DNA of 64,000 bases from Atlantibacter sp. RC6 (GTDB lineage: Bacteria; Pseudomonadota; Gammaproteobacteria; Enterobacterales; Enterobacteriaceae). This document shows positions 1-8,799 of this stretch, one piece after another (the first letter of the stretch is position 1; every line of letters begins with the position of its first letter). Made by a program: the position numbers and the translations under genes. Where the stretch lies: the NCBI RefSeq assembly GCF_014193285.1, contig NZ_JACHZE010000008.1:1-64000 (forward strand), read 5' to 3'. The notes under the pieces were generated by a model that worked only from the letters and a program-made list of their open reading frames with translations, had not been told where the DNA came from and made no database searches.

Positions 1-41
1 GACGAAATCATCGTATAATCCGGGCCGATTAGAGCAAAAAG

Positions 42-85
42 TGTCACCCATGTGACCGGTCAGATCTGTAACCCATGTGACCGGT
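42..85. mobile_element. Two tandem 19-bp repeats, possible insertion-sequence end
   Basis: Positions 42-60 and 67-85 are near-identical 19-mers (one mismatch) set 25 bp apart, each containing ACCCATGTGACCGGT. Repeated short motifs of this form are typical of the transposase-binding ends of some insertion sequences. The element lies directly downstream of ynbE, where E. coli has ydbL, and no ydbL reading frame is visible in positions 1-130. No transposase is in the window, so the family is unknown and the call is inference. A small dyad (CTACCC/GGGTAG) sits at 99-115 without a T tract. Confidence 0.45.
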
Positions 86-130
86 TCATACACGGAGACT
101 ACCCGTCAGGGGTAGCAGCGCTATCTGGCG

Positions 131-337
131 TCAGGGCTGATCACTTTCCAGGAGATCGCTGCGGTTTTTAAGCAGCCTTTCAACGTCTTTATCAGCTTTG
201 ATATTAATGTCGTGCTCAATTTTCACGTTCATATTGATGGTGATCGGTTCCTTCGGGGCCGCCACCTCAATACGCGGCGTGCAGCCGCTGAGCGCCGGAA
301 ACAGCAGCGCCAGCCCGGTTGCTAACATCACTCTCAT
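131..337 (-). CDS. ynbE: YnbE-like outer-membrane lipoprotein
   Basis: A 68-residue lipoprotein. The N-terminus is hydrophobic and ends in a lipobox (LSGC, Cys19), so it should be lipidated and sorted to the outer membrane. In E. coli YnbE is the outer-membrane partner of YdbH, and the two form an intermembrane bridge that carries phospholipid. The start codon overlaps the ydbH stop (ATGA), so the two are translationally coupled. The expected next gene, ydbL, is missing; a possible mobile-element end follows about 50 bp further on. Confidence 0.88.
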   Translation of the reverse strand: MRVMLATGLALLFPALSGCTPRIEVAAPKEPITINMNVKIEHDINIKADKDVERLLKNRSDLLESDQP

Positions 338-2973
338 TGGGGTTCCTCACAGGTTTCGCCAGTTTTGCACTCGCCTCCCGGCAAACTTGCGTGTTGTTCA
401 AGCCAGGCCTGAAGATTGTCGCCAAACCGCAAGCTGCGCCACAGCATAAAGAGATTCTCTTCATGCTGGTAGTTCAACTTCACGGTATTACTTTTGCCCT
501 CAATGCGGCTGGTGCCTTGCAGTTCAGCATGCAGCGTCAGCACGCCGAGGCTGGAGAGATTGAGCCGCGTCCAGGAGCGGGCGATCTCCATATAACGCAG
601 CCAGTTGATGCCGACGCCCGCCGCCATATTGTCTTTGACGATGGCGTCGGCCATGTCCTTGTCCAGCCGCAGCGTCATCGGGCCTGGGTTGGTCAGCCAG
701 CCGTCTTTGATAATCCACTGCGGGTCATCCAGCCACAGCGGCAATGCGCCGTTTACCCGCCCGGACAGGGTAAACTGTTTTGGATTCACCGCCGTAATCA
801 GCTCGCTGGAGGAGATATTGTTTACCCGCAGTAGCGCCGCGTCGTGCTGGGGCATCCGCAACTGCTGCATACTGATAGTACCGCCCAGCACCTCGACGCT
901 GACGTTGCTCAGGATCAGCGGCTGCTGGTCACTCCACGGATACCAGCCTTCCAGATCCGCCGTAAGGTGCCGCGCAATCACCTGATTTTCCACGCTGCCA
1001 ATCCGCAGCCTCACCGGGCCGCGGGTACCCAGTTGCCAGGTCGAATCGCTGAAGCGAAACGGCAGCACAAAATCGACGCCATCGAATTTGTTATCCGGCA
1101 TCCAGGCGCTGCCGCCCTTGAGAACGCCGTGGCCACCCGCTTCGAAACCCTGCTCCGCCGCCGCCGAGAACGCGATTTGGGCGTAGAAATTGCCGTCGCG
1201 CAGCGCCATTTTCCAGTCAGGCGGGATCAGCGGCTGGAAAACCGCCAGCGGCTGCGCGGGCCACCACGCCTGGCCGCGCAGTCGAATGCCATCCCAGCGT
1301 CCGTTAACCTGCACCGGCCCAATCTCATCGGCATGCAGATCGCCTTTGAACTGGAATGACGTCGGGTCACTGCCCTGAACGCTGAAGTTAAGCCGCGACG
1401 GCGGCAGTACGCTACCGCCGGTAAAGGTGGTTTCACCGGCATCCAGAGTCAGCGCCCCTTCAAACCGCGGATGTGCCTCTTCGCGCACCCAGCGCACCGG
1501 TTTGTTCATGGTCAGGCGCGGCGCGTGGATGCGCATCGCGCCGTATTGCAGCTTATCGAACCCGGTAGAGAGCGTATTCAGCGTAATTGTGCTGTCGCGC
1601 CACTCGCCGGTTCCCTTTACGTCCCAGCGCGCCTGCATTGGCGTAAAGCCACCCTCGCCCCAGTAGCGCCACTGCCACAGGCCGCTGTCAGGCAAAAAGT
1701 CGTTCGCCTGGCCATCCAGGTGCAGTTCAAAGTCGCCCATTTGATTTTCATGGGCGCGCAAAATAGCTTGCAGCCTGCCGTCCACGCCGGTCGAGGCGAC
1801 TTTCACCCCCGCCAGCGGCCAGCGAATCTCATCGATATTCAACGAATCGATGACCCGCCCGCGCGAACGCAGCAGCGCGCCGGGGGCGAAGCGTAGCTGC
1901 GGGTCGAGCAGCGGACCGCTCAGCGCCCCTGGCAGCACCGCGTAAAAAATCATCTGATCCTGCTTGGCTTCTCCGGTGAGCTGCACCGGCATGGCGCTAT
2001 CCGTGAGGCTCAATTTGCCGGGGCCAAAATTGAGCACCGCGTTGCCTTTCCCGGCGGCCCCCTGAGTCACCACGTTCAGCCGCCCGCTAATCAGCGCCGC
2101 ATCCAGCCCCTGCTGCCAGTTGTCGGCATTAATAGCCAGCCGACCGCTCAGCGGCATTCCCTCCAGCGCCCAGTGCCAGCGCCCGTCGCTAATAGCGAGC
2201 CGATCGGCGGTCACGGTCCAGGGCAGATCGAGCAGCGGATCGGGATCGTCCGGCGAGCTAATCAGCAACTGACCACGATTTTGCTCCCACTCCAGTTCGG
2301 CATCCGCCAGCGGCAGCGGCCCGGGCAGATGCACACGGGTGCTGAGATGCCCCTGGGTCGGCAAGCCGTCCGGCAGCAGGCCCAGCGTCACTTCGCCCGC
2401 CAGCGATAAGGGCTGTTGCCCTTCAATGGCCTGCAAGGAGAAGGAGGTGATCGTGGCGGTTTGCCCGTCGATTTGCGCAGCCAGAGAAATGGCATCGCCC
2501 CGGTAACGGATGGTCTGGCGCGTCGGGGTCAATCCTACCTGTAATTCCCCGGCAAACTGTTGCCACGGCGTTAAGCTGAATTTTTTTATCGTCAGCCAAC
2601 TGTAAGGCAGCATCGCCTGCCATTCCGCCAGGGTGCGCGGCGCAGCGGGGTTCTCTTCCCCGGCGGGAAGTTGGTTAAAACAGGCGCTGTTAAGATCGAG
2701 CGCGTCGACGTCGAGTTTCCAGCGGCTGGGATGGCTGAGCGTGGCGTGAGTCACTTTCGCCAGCTCGCAATCCCCCGCCAGATAGCTGAGATGCGGGATC
2801 ACCACGCTATTGCGCGTAAAGCGTGGGCTTTCTTCCAGCGCAATGCGGGTGCCCGGTGGCAGCCAAATCCCCACCAGCCCCGGCAACCAGTGCGCCACCG
2901 TTAACAGCAGCGCCAGCGGCAGCAGAACCAGCAGCAACGCAAGGGCGATAAGGGCTCGGTATTTACCCCTCAT
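334..2973 (-). CDS. ydbH: YdbH, AsmA-like intermembrane phospholipid transporter
   Basis: An 879-residue protein matching E. coli YdbH in length and arrangement. One N-terminal membrane anchor (about residues 8-35, rich in Leu/Ala) is followed by a long periplasmic region of alternating beta-strand character, as in the AsmA-like proteins YhdP, TamB and YdbH. In E. coli these three are largely redundant carriers of phospholipid from inner to outer membrane, and YdbH works with the lipoprotein YnbE. Here ynbE follows with a 4-nt overlap. The gene is transcribed away from ldhA from a shared 212-bp intergenic region. Confidence 0.93.
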   Translation of the reverse strand: MRGKYRALIALALLLVLLPLALLLTVAHWLPGLVGIWLPPGTRIALEESPRFTRNSVVIPHLSYLAGDCELAKVTHATLSHPSRWKLDVDALDLNSACFNQLPAGEENPAAPRTLAEWQAMLPYSWLTIKKFSLTPWQQFAGELQVGLTPTRQTIRYRGDAISLAAQIDGQTATITSFSLQAIEGQQPLSLAGEVTLGLLPDGLPTQGHLSTRVHLPGPLPLADAELEWEQNRGQLLISSPDDPDPLLDLPWTVTADRLAISDGRWHWALEGMPLSGRLAINADNWQQGLDAALISGRLNVVTQGAAGKGNAVLNFGPGKLSLTDSAMPVQLTGEAKQDQMIFYAVLPGALSGPLLDPQLRFAPGALLRSRGRVIDSLNIDEIRWPLAGVKVASTGVDGRLQAILRAHENQMGDFELHLDGQANDFLPDSGLWQWRYWGEGGFTPMQARWDVKGTGEWRDSTITLNTLSTGFDKLQYGAMRIHAPRLTMNKPVRWVREEAHPRFEGALTLDAGETTFTGGSVLPPSRLNFSVQGSDPTSFQFKGDLHADEIGPVQVNGRWDGIRLRGQAWWPAQPLAVFQPLIPPDWKMALRDGNFYAQIAFSAAAEQGFEAGGHGVLKGGSAWMPDNKFDGVDFVLPFRFSDSTWQLGTRGPVRLRIGSVENQVIARHLTADLEGWYPWSDQQPLILSNVSVEVLGGTISMQQLRMPQHDAALLRVNNISSSELITAVNPKQFTLSGRVNGALPLWLDDPQWIIKDGWLTNPGPMTLRLDKDMADAIVKDNMAAGVGINWLRYMEIARSWTRLNLSSLGVLTLHAELQGTSRIEGKSNTVKLNYQHEENLFMLWRSLRFGDNLQAWLEQHASLPGGECKTGETCEEPQ

Positions 2974-3185
2974 GGGTGATTAATATCCTGATATTGATAG
3001 AGATTTAAACGGGCTATCCCGCGCATTGTGCCATTTTTGCCCGACAGGGTGAACCCGGCCATTGATTTAAGCGTAGTTGGCCTAAAATTATTGATAACCC
3101 TAACTTTCATATCAGCTTTTTTAGACTTTGTAAGAAAATTTGAATCATGCTAACGTGATCACAGAAAATCACTGGAGAATGTCTT

Positions 3186-4175
3186 ATGAAACTGGCCGTG
3201 TATAGCACAAAACAGTATGACAAGAAGTATTTGCAGCATGTTAACCAGGAATATGGTTACGATCTCGAATTTTATGACTTCCTGCTCACTGAAAAGACCG
3301 CTAAAACCGCGCACGGCTGCGACGGTGTATGTATTTTCGTGAACGACGACGGTAGCCGCCCGGTGCTTGAAGAGCTGAAAAATCACGGGGTGAAGTTTAT
3401 CGCCCTGCGCTGCGCCGGGTTTAACAACGTCGATTTAGACGCCGCCAGAGAGCTGGGTTTGCGCGTGGTGCGCGTCCCAGCCTACTCCCCGGAAGCCGTT
3501 GCCGAACACGCCATCGGGATGATGATGTGCCTTAACCGCCGCATTCACCGCGCCTATCAGCGCACCCGCGATGCTAACTTCTCTCTGGAAGGGTTAACCG
3601 GTTTTACCATGCACGGTAAAACCGCCGGGATTATCGGCACCGGGAAAATCGGCGTCGCAACGCTGCGAATTTTAAAAGGCTTCGGGATGCGCCTGCTGGC
3701 GTTTGATCCGTATCCGAGCGCGGCGGCGCTGGATATCGGCGTGGAATATGTCGATTTACCGACGCTGTTCTCACAATCGGACGTGATCTCCCTGCACTGC
3801 CCGCTCACGCCGGAAAACTACCACCTGTTAAACCAGGCGGCGTTCGATCAGATGAAAGATGGCGTGATGATCATCAACACCAGCCGTGGTGGCTTGATCG
3901 ACTCGCAAGCCGCCATTGATGCCCTGAAGAACCAAAAAATCGGCTCGCTGGGGATGGACGTGTATGAGAACGAACGCGATCTGTTCTTTGAAGATAAATC
4001 CAACGACGTGATCCAGGATGACGTATTCCGCCGCCTGTCCGCCTGCCATAACGTTCTGTTTACCGGCCATCAGGCGTTCCTCACCGAAGAAGCGCTGATC
4101 AGCATTTCTGAAACAACGCTGGATAATTTGCGCCAGCTGGAAAGCGGCGGCGAGTGCCCGAACGCGCTGGTGTAA
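3186..4175 (+). CDS. ldhA: Fermentative D-lactate dehydrogenase
   Basis: 329 residues, the length of E. coli LdhA. This cytoplasmic enzyme reduces pyruvate to D-lactate with NADH during mixed-acid fermentation. The Rossmann motif GTGKIG is at residues 151-156. The catalytic Arg-Glu-His set of the D-2-hydroxyacid dehydrogenase family is visible as Arg234 (in NTSRGG), Glu263 and His295 (in FTGHQ). The start is preceded by TGGAGA at normal spacing. It is divergent from ydbH and is followed by a perfect inverted repeat at 4193-4241 and then hslJ. Confidence 0.97.
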   Translation: MKLAVYSTKQYDKKYLQHVNQEYGYDLEFYDFLLTEKTAKTAHGCDGVCIFVNDDGSRPVLEELKNHGVKFIALRCAGFNNVDLDAARELGLRVVRVPAYSPEAVAEHAIGMMMCLNRRIHRAYQRTRDANFSLEGLTGFTMHGKTAGIIGTGKIGVATLRILKGFGMRLLAFDPYPSAAALDIGVEYVDLPTLFSQSDVISLHCPLTPENYHLLNQAAFDQMKDGVMIINTSRGGLIDSQAAIDALKNQKIGSLGMDVYENERDLFFEDKSNDVIQDDVFRRLSACHNVLFTGHQAFLTEEALISISETTLDNLRQLESGGECPNALV

Positions 4176-4192
4176 CTCTTTTAAGACAATCC

Positions 4193-4241
4193 TCAATGAT
4201 TACGCGGACATAACATGGCACACTCACCGCGTAATCATTGA
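4193..4241. repeat. Perfect 15-bp inverted repeat between ldhA and hslJ
   Basis: TCAATGATTACGCGG (4193-4207) is repeated exactly in inverted orientation at 4227-4241, with a 19-nt spacer. No T run follows either arm, so it is not a standard intrinsic terminator. It ends 25 bp before the hslJ start codon and could be an operator, an mRNA hairpin in the hslJ leader, or a terminator-like processing signal for ldhA. Confidence 0.75.
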
Positions 4242-4266
4242 TGGCATGAATACTTACGGAGGAGTA

Positions 4267-4689
4267 ATGATAAAATTAACCTGTTTGACACTGGGCGTTG
4301 CCCTGCTTGCCGGTTGCGCGCAATCCGCCAGCGACGCGCTGGCCCCAAAAGACCTTGAGCATCGCCGTTACGTGCTGGAAAGCGTGGATGGTAAACCGCT
4401 TACTGCAGGCCAGCGTCAGCTGGACATCAGCTTTGGCGAAAATCTGCACGTCGCAGGCAGCATGTGCAACCGCTTTATGGGCCAGGGCAAACTGGACGGC
4501 AACGTACTGAAAGTAGACGGCATGGCCTCTACCCGGATGCTGTGCGCCGAGCCGGAGCTTAACCAGCTGGATAACCTGATCGGCGAGTTATTGACCACCG
4601 GCGCAACAGTAGACGTCAAGCCGCAGTCGCTGACGTTAAAAAATCCGCAACATACTCTGGTTTATAAGCAGGCCGACTGGGTCAATTAA
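4267..4689 (+). CDS. hslJ: HslJ, heat-inducible META-domain lipoprotein
   Basis: 140 residues, the length of E. coli HslJ. The signal sequence ends in a lipobox (LAGC, Cys17), and the rest is a single META/HslJ domain with the conserved GSMCNRF and TRMLC stretches. E. coli HslJ is heat-shock induced and linked to novobiocin resistance. I chose the ATG at 4267, which has an ideal ribosome site (GGAGGAG just upstream), over an in-frame ATG at 4246. The stop overlaps the convergent ydbJ stop. Confidence 0.93.
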   Translation: MIKLTCLTLGVALLAGCAQSASDALAPKDLEHRRYVLESVDGKPLTAGQRQLDISFGENLHVAGSMCNRFMGQGKLDGNVLKVDGMASTRMLCAEPELNQLDNLIGELLTTGATVDVKPQSLTLKNPQHTLVYKQADWVN

Positions 4690-4952
4690 TAGCTGGCGCA
4701 GCTACCGGACGCCAGCGCGGCTTCGCTACAGCGTTTGCCGTTGGGTAGCGCGCACATGCCGATTAACGAACCGTCCAGTTGGCGTACTGTAAGCGCTGCG
4801 CCCCCCACCATCGCGCAGTTTGCCTCGCCGGAGCTGGACATCGCGGCCTTCATCCCTGGCGCCACGTGCGCCGCCGTTGCCTGTTGAACCGGTTCGTTAC
4901 TGCACGCGGACAAAAACAGTGCCGCACACCCCACTAAAAACGCTGCACGCAT
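4686..4952 (-). CDS. ydbJ: YdbJ, DUF333 lipoprotein
   Basis: 88 residues, like E. coli YdbJ. A signal peptide with lipobox LSAC (Cys17) precedes a DUF333 domain containing ANCAMVGG, MCALPNG and a C-terminal Cys pair. The function is unknown. The ATG at 4952 is chosen over one 27 nt upstream because GGGAGC sits at correct spacing and the protein then aligns with the family start. It is convergent with hslJ; the last bases of the two genes overlap. Confidence 0.88.
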   Translation of the reverse strand: MRAAFLVGCAALFLSACSNEPVQQATAAHVAPGMKAAMSSSGEANCAMVGGAALTVRQLDGSLIGMCALPNGKRCSEAALASGSCASY

Positions 4953-5214
4953 GACGCTCCCCTCATTAATAAACAGCAAAACCCCTGCAATATAGGCGAG
5001 CCAACGCCGTCACGTCGAGATCCCCCTCGCCACTTTCGGCGTCTGGACACATTTTTTAGCACTTTTAGGGTGCTTCGCGCCGCAAACTTCACAAGATATA
5101 TCGAGGACACAAAAGCGAAAATGGCCCGGGCGGCGCTTTGCTAAACTTAATGCATTATTTCAGGACTCCACGTTGAGGGAGTTTATTTAATTTTGCGCAA
5201 TGTAAGGGTGTCAT

Positions 5215-8200
5215 ATGATCACAATTGACGGCAATGGCGCGGTCGCCTCGGTGGCGTTTCGCGCCAGCGAAGTGATTGCCATTTACCCGATCACCCCCAG
5301 CTCCACCATGGCGGAGCAGGCCGACGACTGGGCGGGCAACGGGGTGAAAAACGTCTGGGGCGATGTCCCGCGCGTAGTGGAAATGCAGTCAGAAGCCGGG
5401 GCGATCGCCACGGTACACGGCGCGCTGCAAACCGGCGCGCTGTCGACGTCGTTCACCTCCTCGCAGGGATTGTTATTGATGATCCCGACTCTGTATAAAC
5501 TTGCCGGGCAGCTCACGCCGTTTGTGCTACACGTGGCGGCGCGCACCGTGGCGACCCACGCGCTGTCGATTTTCGGCGATCATTCCGATGTGATGGCGGT
5601 ACGCCAGACCGGTTGCGCCATGCTGTGCGCCAGCAGCGTCCAGGAAGCGCAGGATTTCGCCCTGATTGCCCATATCGCCACCCTGAAAAGCCGGGTGCCG
5701 TTTATCCATTTCTTTGATGGTTTCCGCACTTCTCATGAAATCAATAAAATCGTCCCTCTTTCCAACGAGACGCTGTTAAGCCTGCTGCCGCAGGAGGAAA
5801 TTGACGCCCACCGCGCACGCGCATTGAACCCGGAACATCCGGTGATCCGCGGCACCTCCGCCAACCCGGATACGTATTTCCAGTCCCGTGAAGCCACCAA
5901 CCCGTGGTACGACGCGGTGTACGACCACGTTCAACAGGCGATGGATGACTTCGCGGCGGCAACGGGCCGCCACTACCGGCCTTTTGACTATTATGGCCAC
6001 CCGGAAGCGGAACGGGTCATCGTGCTGATGGGCTCCGCCATTGGCACCTGTGAAGAAGTGGTGGACGAACTGCTGACCCGCGGCGAGAAGGTCGGCGTGC
6101 TGAAAGTCCGCTTGTTCCGCCCGTTCAACGCCAGCCAGATGCTGGATGCGCTGCCGCAAAGCGTGCGTCATATCGCCGTGCTGGATCGCACCAAAGAGCC
6201 CGGCGCGCTGGCGGAACCGCTGTATCTGGATGTGATGACCACCCTGGCGGAAGCCTTCAACCGGGGCGAGCGCGAAACCCTGCCGCGCGTCATTGGTGGC
6301 CGTTATGGCCTGTCATCGAAAGAATTCGGGCCGGACTGCGCGCTGGCGGTATTCGACGAATTGCGCCAGGCGAAGCCAAAATCGCGCTTTACGGTGGGGA
6401 TTTACGACGACGTCACCAATCTCTCGCTGCCGCTGCCGGAAAACACCCTGCCGTCTCACGCCAAACTGGAAGCGCTGTTCTACGGTCTGGGCAGCGACGG
6501 CAGCGTATCGGCCACCAAAAACAACATCAAAATTATCGGTAACGCCACGCCGTGGTACGCTCAGGGCTATTTTGTCTATGACTCGAAAAAAGCGGGCGGC
6601 CTGACGGTTTCCCATCTGCGCGTCAGTGAAAAACCGATTAATTCCGCCTATCTGGTGGATAAAGCTGATTTCGTCGGCTGCCACCAGTTGCAGTTTATCG
6701 ATAAATACCAGATGGCCGAGCGGCTGAAACCCGGCGGCATTTTCCTGCTCAACACGCCATACAGCGCCGAAGAGGTGTGGGACCGTCTGCCGCAGGATGT
6801 GCAGGCGGTGCTGAACCAGAAACAGGCGCGTTTTTATATTATCAACGCCCAGAAAATCGCCCGCGAATGCCAGTTGGGCGCGCGTATTAACACCGTGATG
6901 CAGATGGCATTTTTCCATCTGACCCAAATTTTGCCAGGCGACAGCGCCCTGCAACAGCTTCAGGGCGCCATCGCCAAAAGTTATAGCAGCAAAGGCCAGG
7001 AACTGGTGGAACGTAACTGGCAGGCACTGGCGCTGGCGCGGGAATCGATTTCCGCGGTGCCGTTGCAGCCGGTGAACAGCCAGAGCGCCAACCGCCCGCC
7101 GGTGGTCTCCGACGCTGCGCCGGATTTTGTCAAAACCGTGACTGCCGCGATGCTGGCGGGCCTCGGCGACGCGCTACCGGTTTCTGCCCTGCCGCCGGAC
7201 GGCACCTGGCCGGTGGGCACCACTCGCTGGGAAAAACGCAATATCGCCGAAGAGATCCCCATCTGGAAACCGGAGTTGTGCACCCAGTGTAACCACTGCG
7301 TCGCCGCCTGCCCGCACTCAGCGATCCGCGCCAAAGTGGTCTCGCCTGAGGATATGGAAAACGCACCGGACGCCCTGCAATCGCTGGACGTGAAATCTCG
7401 CGATATGCGCGGTCAGAAATATGTCCTACAGGTCGCGCCGGAAGACTGCACCGGCTGTAACCTGTGCGTGGAAGTCTGCCCGGCGAAAGATCGCCAGAAC
7501 CCGGATATCAAGGCCATCAATATGATGTCGCGCCTTGAGCATGTGGAAGAAGAGAAAGTGAATTACGACTTCTTCCTCAATTTGCCGGAAATTGACCGCA
7601 GCAAGCTGGAACGCATTGATATTCGTACCTCGCAGCTGATCACCCCGCTGTTTGAATATTCTGGCGCCTGTTCCGGCTGCGGCGAAACGCCGTACATTAA
7701 ACTGCTGACCCAGTTGTATGGCGACCGGTTGCTGATTGCCAACGCCACCGGCTGCTCGTCGATATACGGCGGCAACCTGCCCTCAACGCCGTATACCACC
7801 GACGCCAACGGGCGCGGCCCGGCCTGGGCCAACTCGCTGTTTGAGGATAACGCCGAATTCGGCCTCGGTTTCCGCTTAACGGTAGATCAGCACCGGGCCC
7901 GCGTGATGCGCCTGCTGGAACAATTTGCCGATAAGATCCCGGCGGAACTCAACGCGCAGTTGCACGAAGAGGCCACGCCGGAAGTGCGCCGTGAGCAGGT
8001 GGCCCGGTTGCGCCAGCATCTTGCCGGTGAAACCAGCGCCGATGCGCGCCAGTTGCTGATTGATGCCGACGCGCTGGTGGAAAAATCTATCTGGCTTATC
8101 GGCGGCGACGGCTGGGCCTACGATATCGGCTTCGGCGGCCTCGACCATGTGCTGAGCCTGACCGAGAACGTCAATATTCTGGTGCTGGATACCCAGTGTT

Positions 8201-8745
8201 ATTCCAATACCGGCGGTCAGGCGTCAAAAGCCACCCCGCTCGGCGCGGTGACCAAATTTGGCGAGCATGGCAAGCGTAAAGCGCGTAAAGATCTCGGCGT
8301 CAGCATGATGATGTACGGGCACGTTTACGTAGCGCAGATTTCGCTGGGTGCCCAGCTTAACCAGACGGTAAAAGCGATTCAGGAGGCGGAAGCCTATCCG
8401 GGGCCATCGCTGATTATTGCCTATAGCCCCTGCGAGGAGCACGGCTACGATCTGGCGCTCAGCCACGATCAAATGCGCCAGCTGACGGCGACCGGCTTCT
8501 GGCCGCTGTACCGCTTCGACCCGCGCCGCGCCGATGAAGGCAAACTGCCATTGGCGCTGGACTCGCGTCCGCCTTCGGACGCGCTGGCGGAAACGCTGCT
8601 CAACGAGCAGCGCTTCCGCAGGCTCAATTCGCAGCAGCCGGAAGTGGCGGAGCAGTTGTGGAAAGACGCGACAGCGGATCTGCAAAAACGCTATGACTTC
8701 CTGGCGCAGATGGCCGGTAAGGCCGAGAAAGCCAGCAGCGAATAA
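5215..8745 (+). CDS. ydbK: Pyruvate:flavodoxin/ferredoxin oxidoreductase
   Basis: A 1176-residue single-chain enzyme (NifJ/PFOR family) converting pyruvate and CoA to acetyl-CoA and CO2 while reducing flavodoxin or ferredoxin. The N-terminal pyruvate-binding domain starts immediately (YPITPSS). Two ferredoxin-type [4Fe-4S] motifs lie near residues 688-700 (CTQCNHC) and 744-755 (CTGCNLC). A further cluster ligand pair is in ACSGCGE (about 816). The C-terminal TPP domain has GDGWAYDIG (about 963) and NTGGQAS. All cluster and TPP motifs look intact. The gene ends at a bidirectional terminator facing dbpA; the ompN-micC segment found beside it in K-12 is absent. Confidence 0.97.
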   Translation: MITIDGNGAVASVAFRASEVIAIYPITPSSTMAEQADDWAGNGVKNVWGDVPRVVEMQSEAGAIATVHGALQTGALSTSFTSSQGLLLMIPTLYKLAGQLTPFVLHVAARTVATHALSIFGDHSDVMAVRQTGCAMLCASSVQEAQDFALIAHIATLKSRVPFIHFFDGFRTSHEINKIVPLSNETLLSLLPQEEIDAHRARALNPEHPVIRGTSANPDTYFQSREATNPWYDAVYDHVQQAMDDFAAATGRHYRPFDYYGHPEAERVIVLMGSAIGTCEEVVDELLTRGEKVGVLKVRLFRPFNASQMLDALPQSVRHIAVLDRTKEPGALAEPLYLDVMTTLAEAFNRGERETLPRVIGGRYGLSSKEFGPDCALAVFDELRQAKPKSRFTVGIYDDVTNLSLPLPENTLPSHAKLEALFYGLGSDGSVSATKNNIKIIGNATPWYAQGYFVYDSKKAGGLTVSHLRVSEKPINSAYLVDKADFVGCHQLQFIDKYQMAERLKPGGIFLLNTPYSAEEVWDRLPQDVQAVLNQKQARFYIINAQKIARECQLGARINTVMQMAFFHLTQILPGDSALQQLQGAIAKSYSSKGQELVERNWQALALARESISAVPLQPVNSQSANRPPVVSDAAPDFVKTVTAAMLAGLGDALPVSALPPDGTWPVGTTRWEKRNIAEEIPIWKPELCTQCNHCVAACPHSAIRAKVVSPEDMENAPDALQSLDVKSRDMRGQKYVLQVAPEDCTGCNLCVEVCPAKDRQNPDIKAINMMSRLEHVEEEKVNYDFFLNLPEIDRSKLERIDIRTSQLITPLFEYSGACSGCGETPYIKLLTQLYGDRLLIANATGCSSIYGGNLPSTPYTTDANGRGPAWANSLFEDNAEFGLGFRLTVDQHRARVMRLLEQFADKIPAELNAQLHEEATPEVRREQVARLRQHLAGETSADARQLLIDADALVEKSIWLIGGDGWAYDIGFGGLDHVLSLTENVNILVLDTQCYSNTGGQASKATPLGAVTKFGEHGKRKARKDLGVSMMMYGHVYVAQISLGAQLNQTVKAIQEAEAYPGPSLIIAYSPCEEHGYDLALSHDQMRQLTATGFWPLYRFDPRRADEGKLPLALDSRPPSDALAETLLNEQRFRRLNSQQPEVAEQLWKDATADLQKRYDFLAQMAGKAEKASSE

Positions 8746-8757
8746 GCAGGCACGATG

Positions 8758-8788
8758 AAAAATCCCCGCTCAAGAGCGGGGATTTTTT
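8758..8788. terminator. Bidirectional intrinsic terminator, ydbK/dbpA
   Basis: A perfect 10-bp stem (AATCCCCGCT/AGCGGGGATT) with a CAAG loop is flanked by A and T runs, so it can stop transcription from both convergent genes. Confidence 0.92.
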
Positions 8789-8799
8789 TGTGGCGAAGG

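Noticed and set aside
8746-8799. MicC small RNA, expected near ydbK in E. coli
   Set aside because: The gap holds only a terminator; no MicC-like sequence or ompN gene is present.
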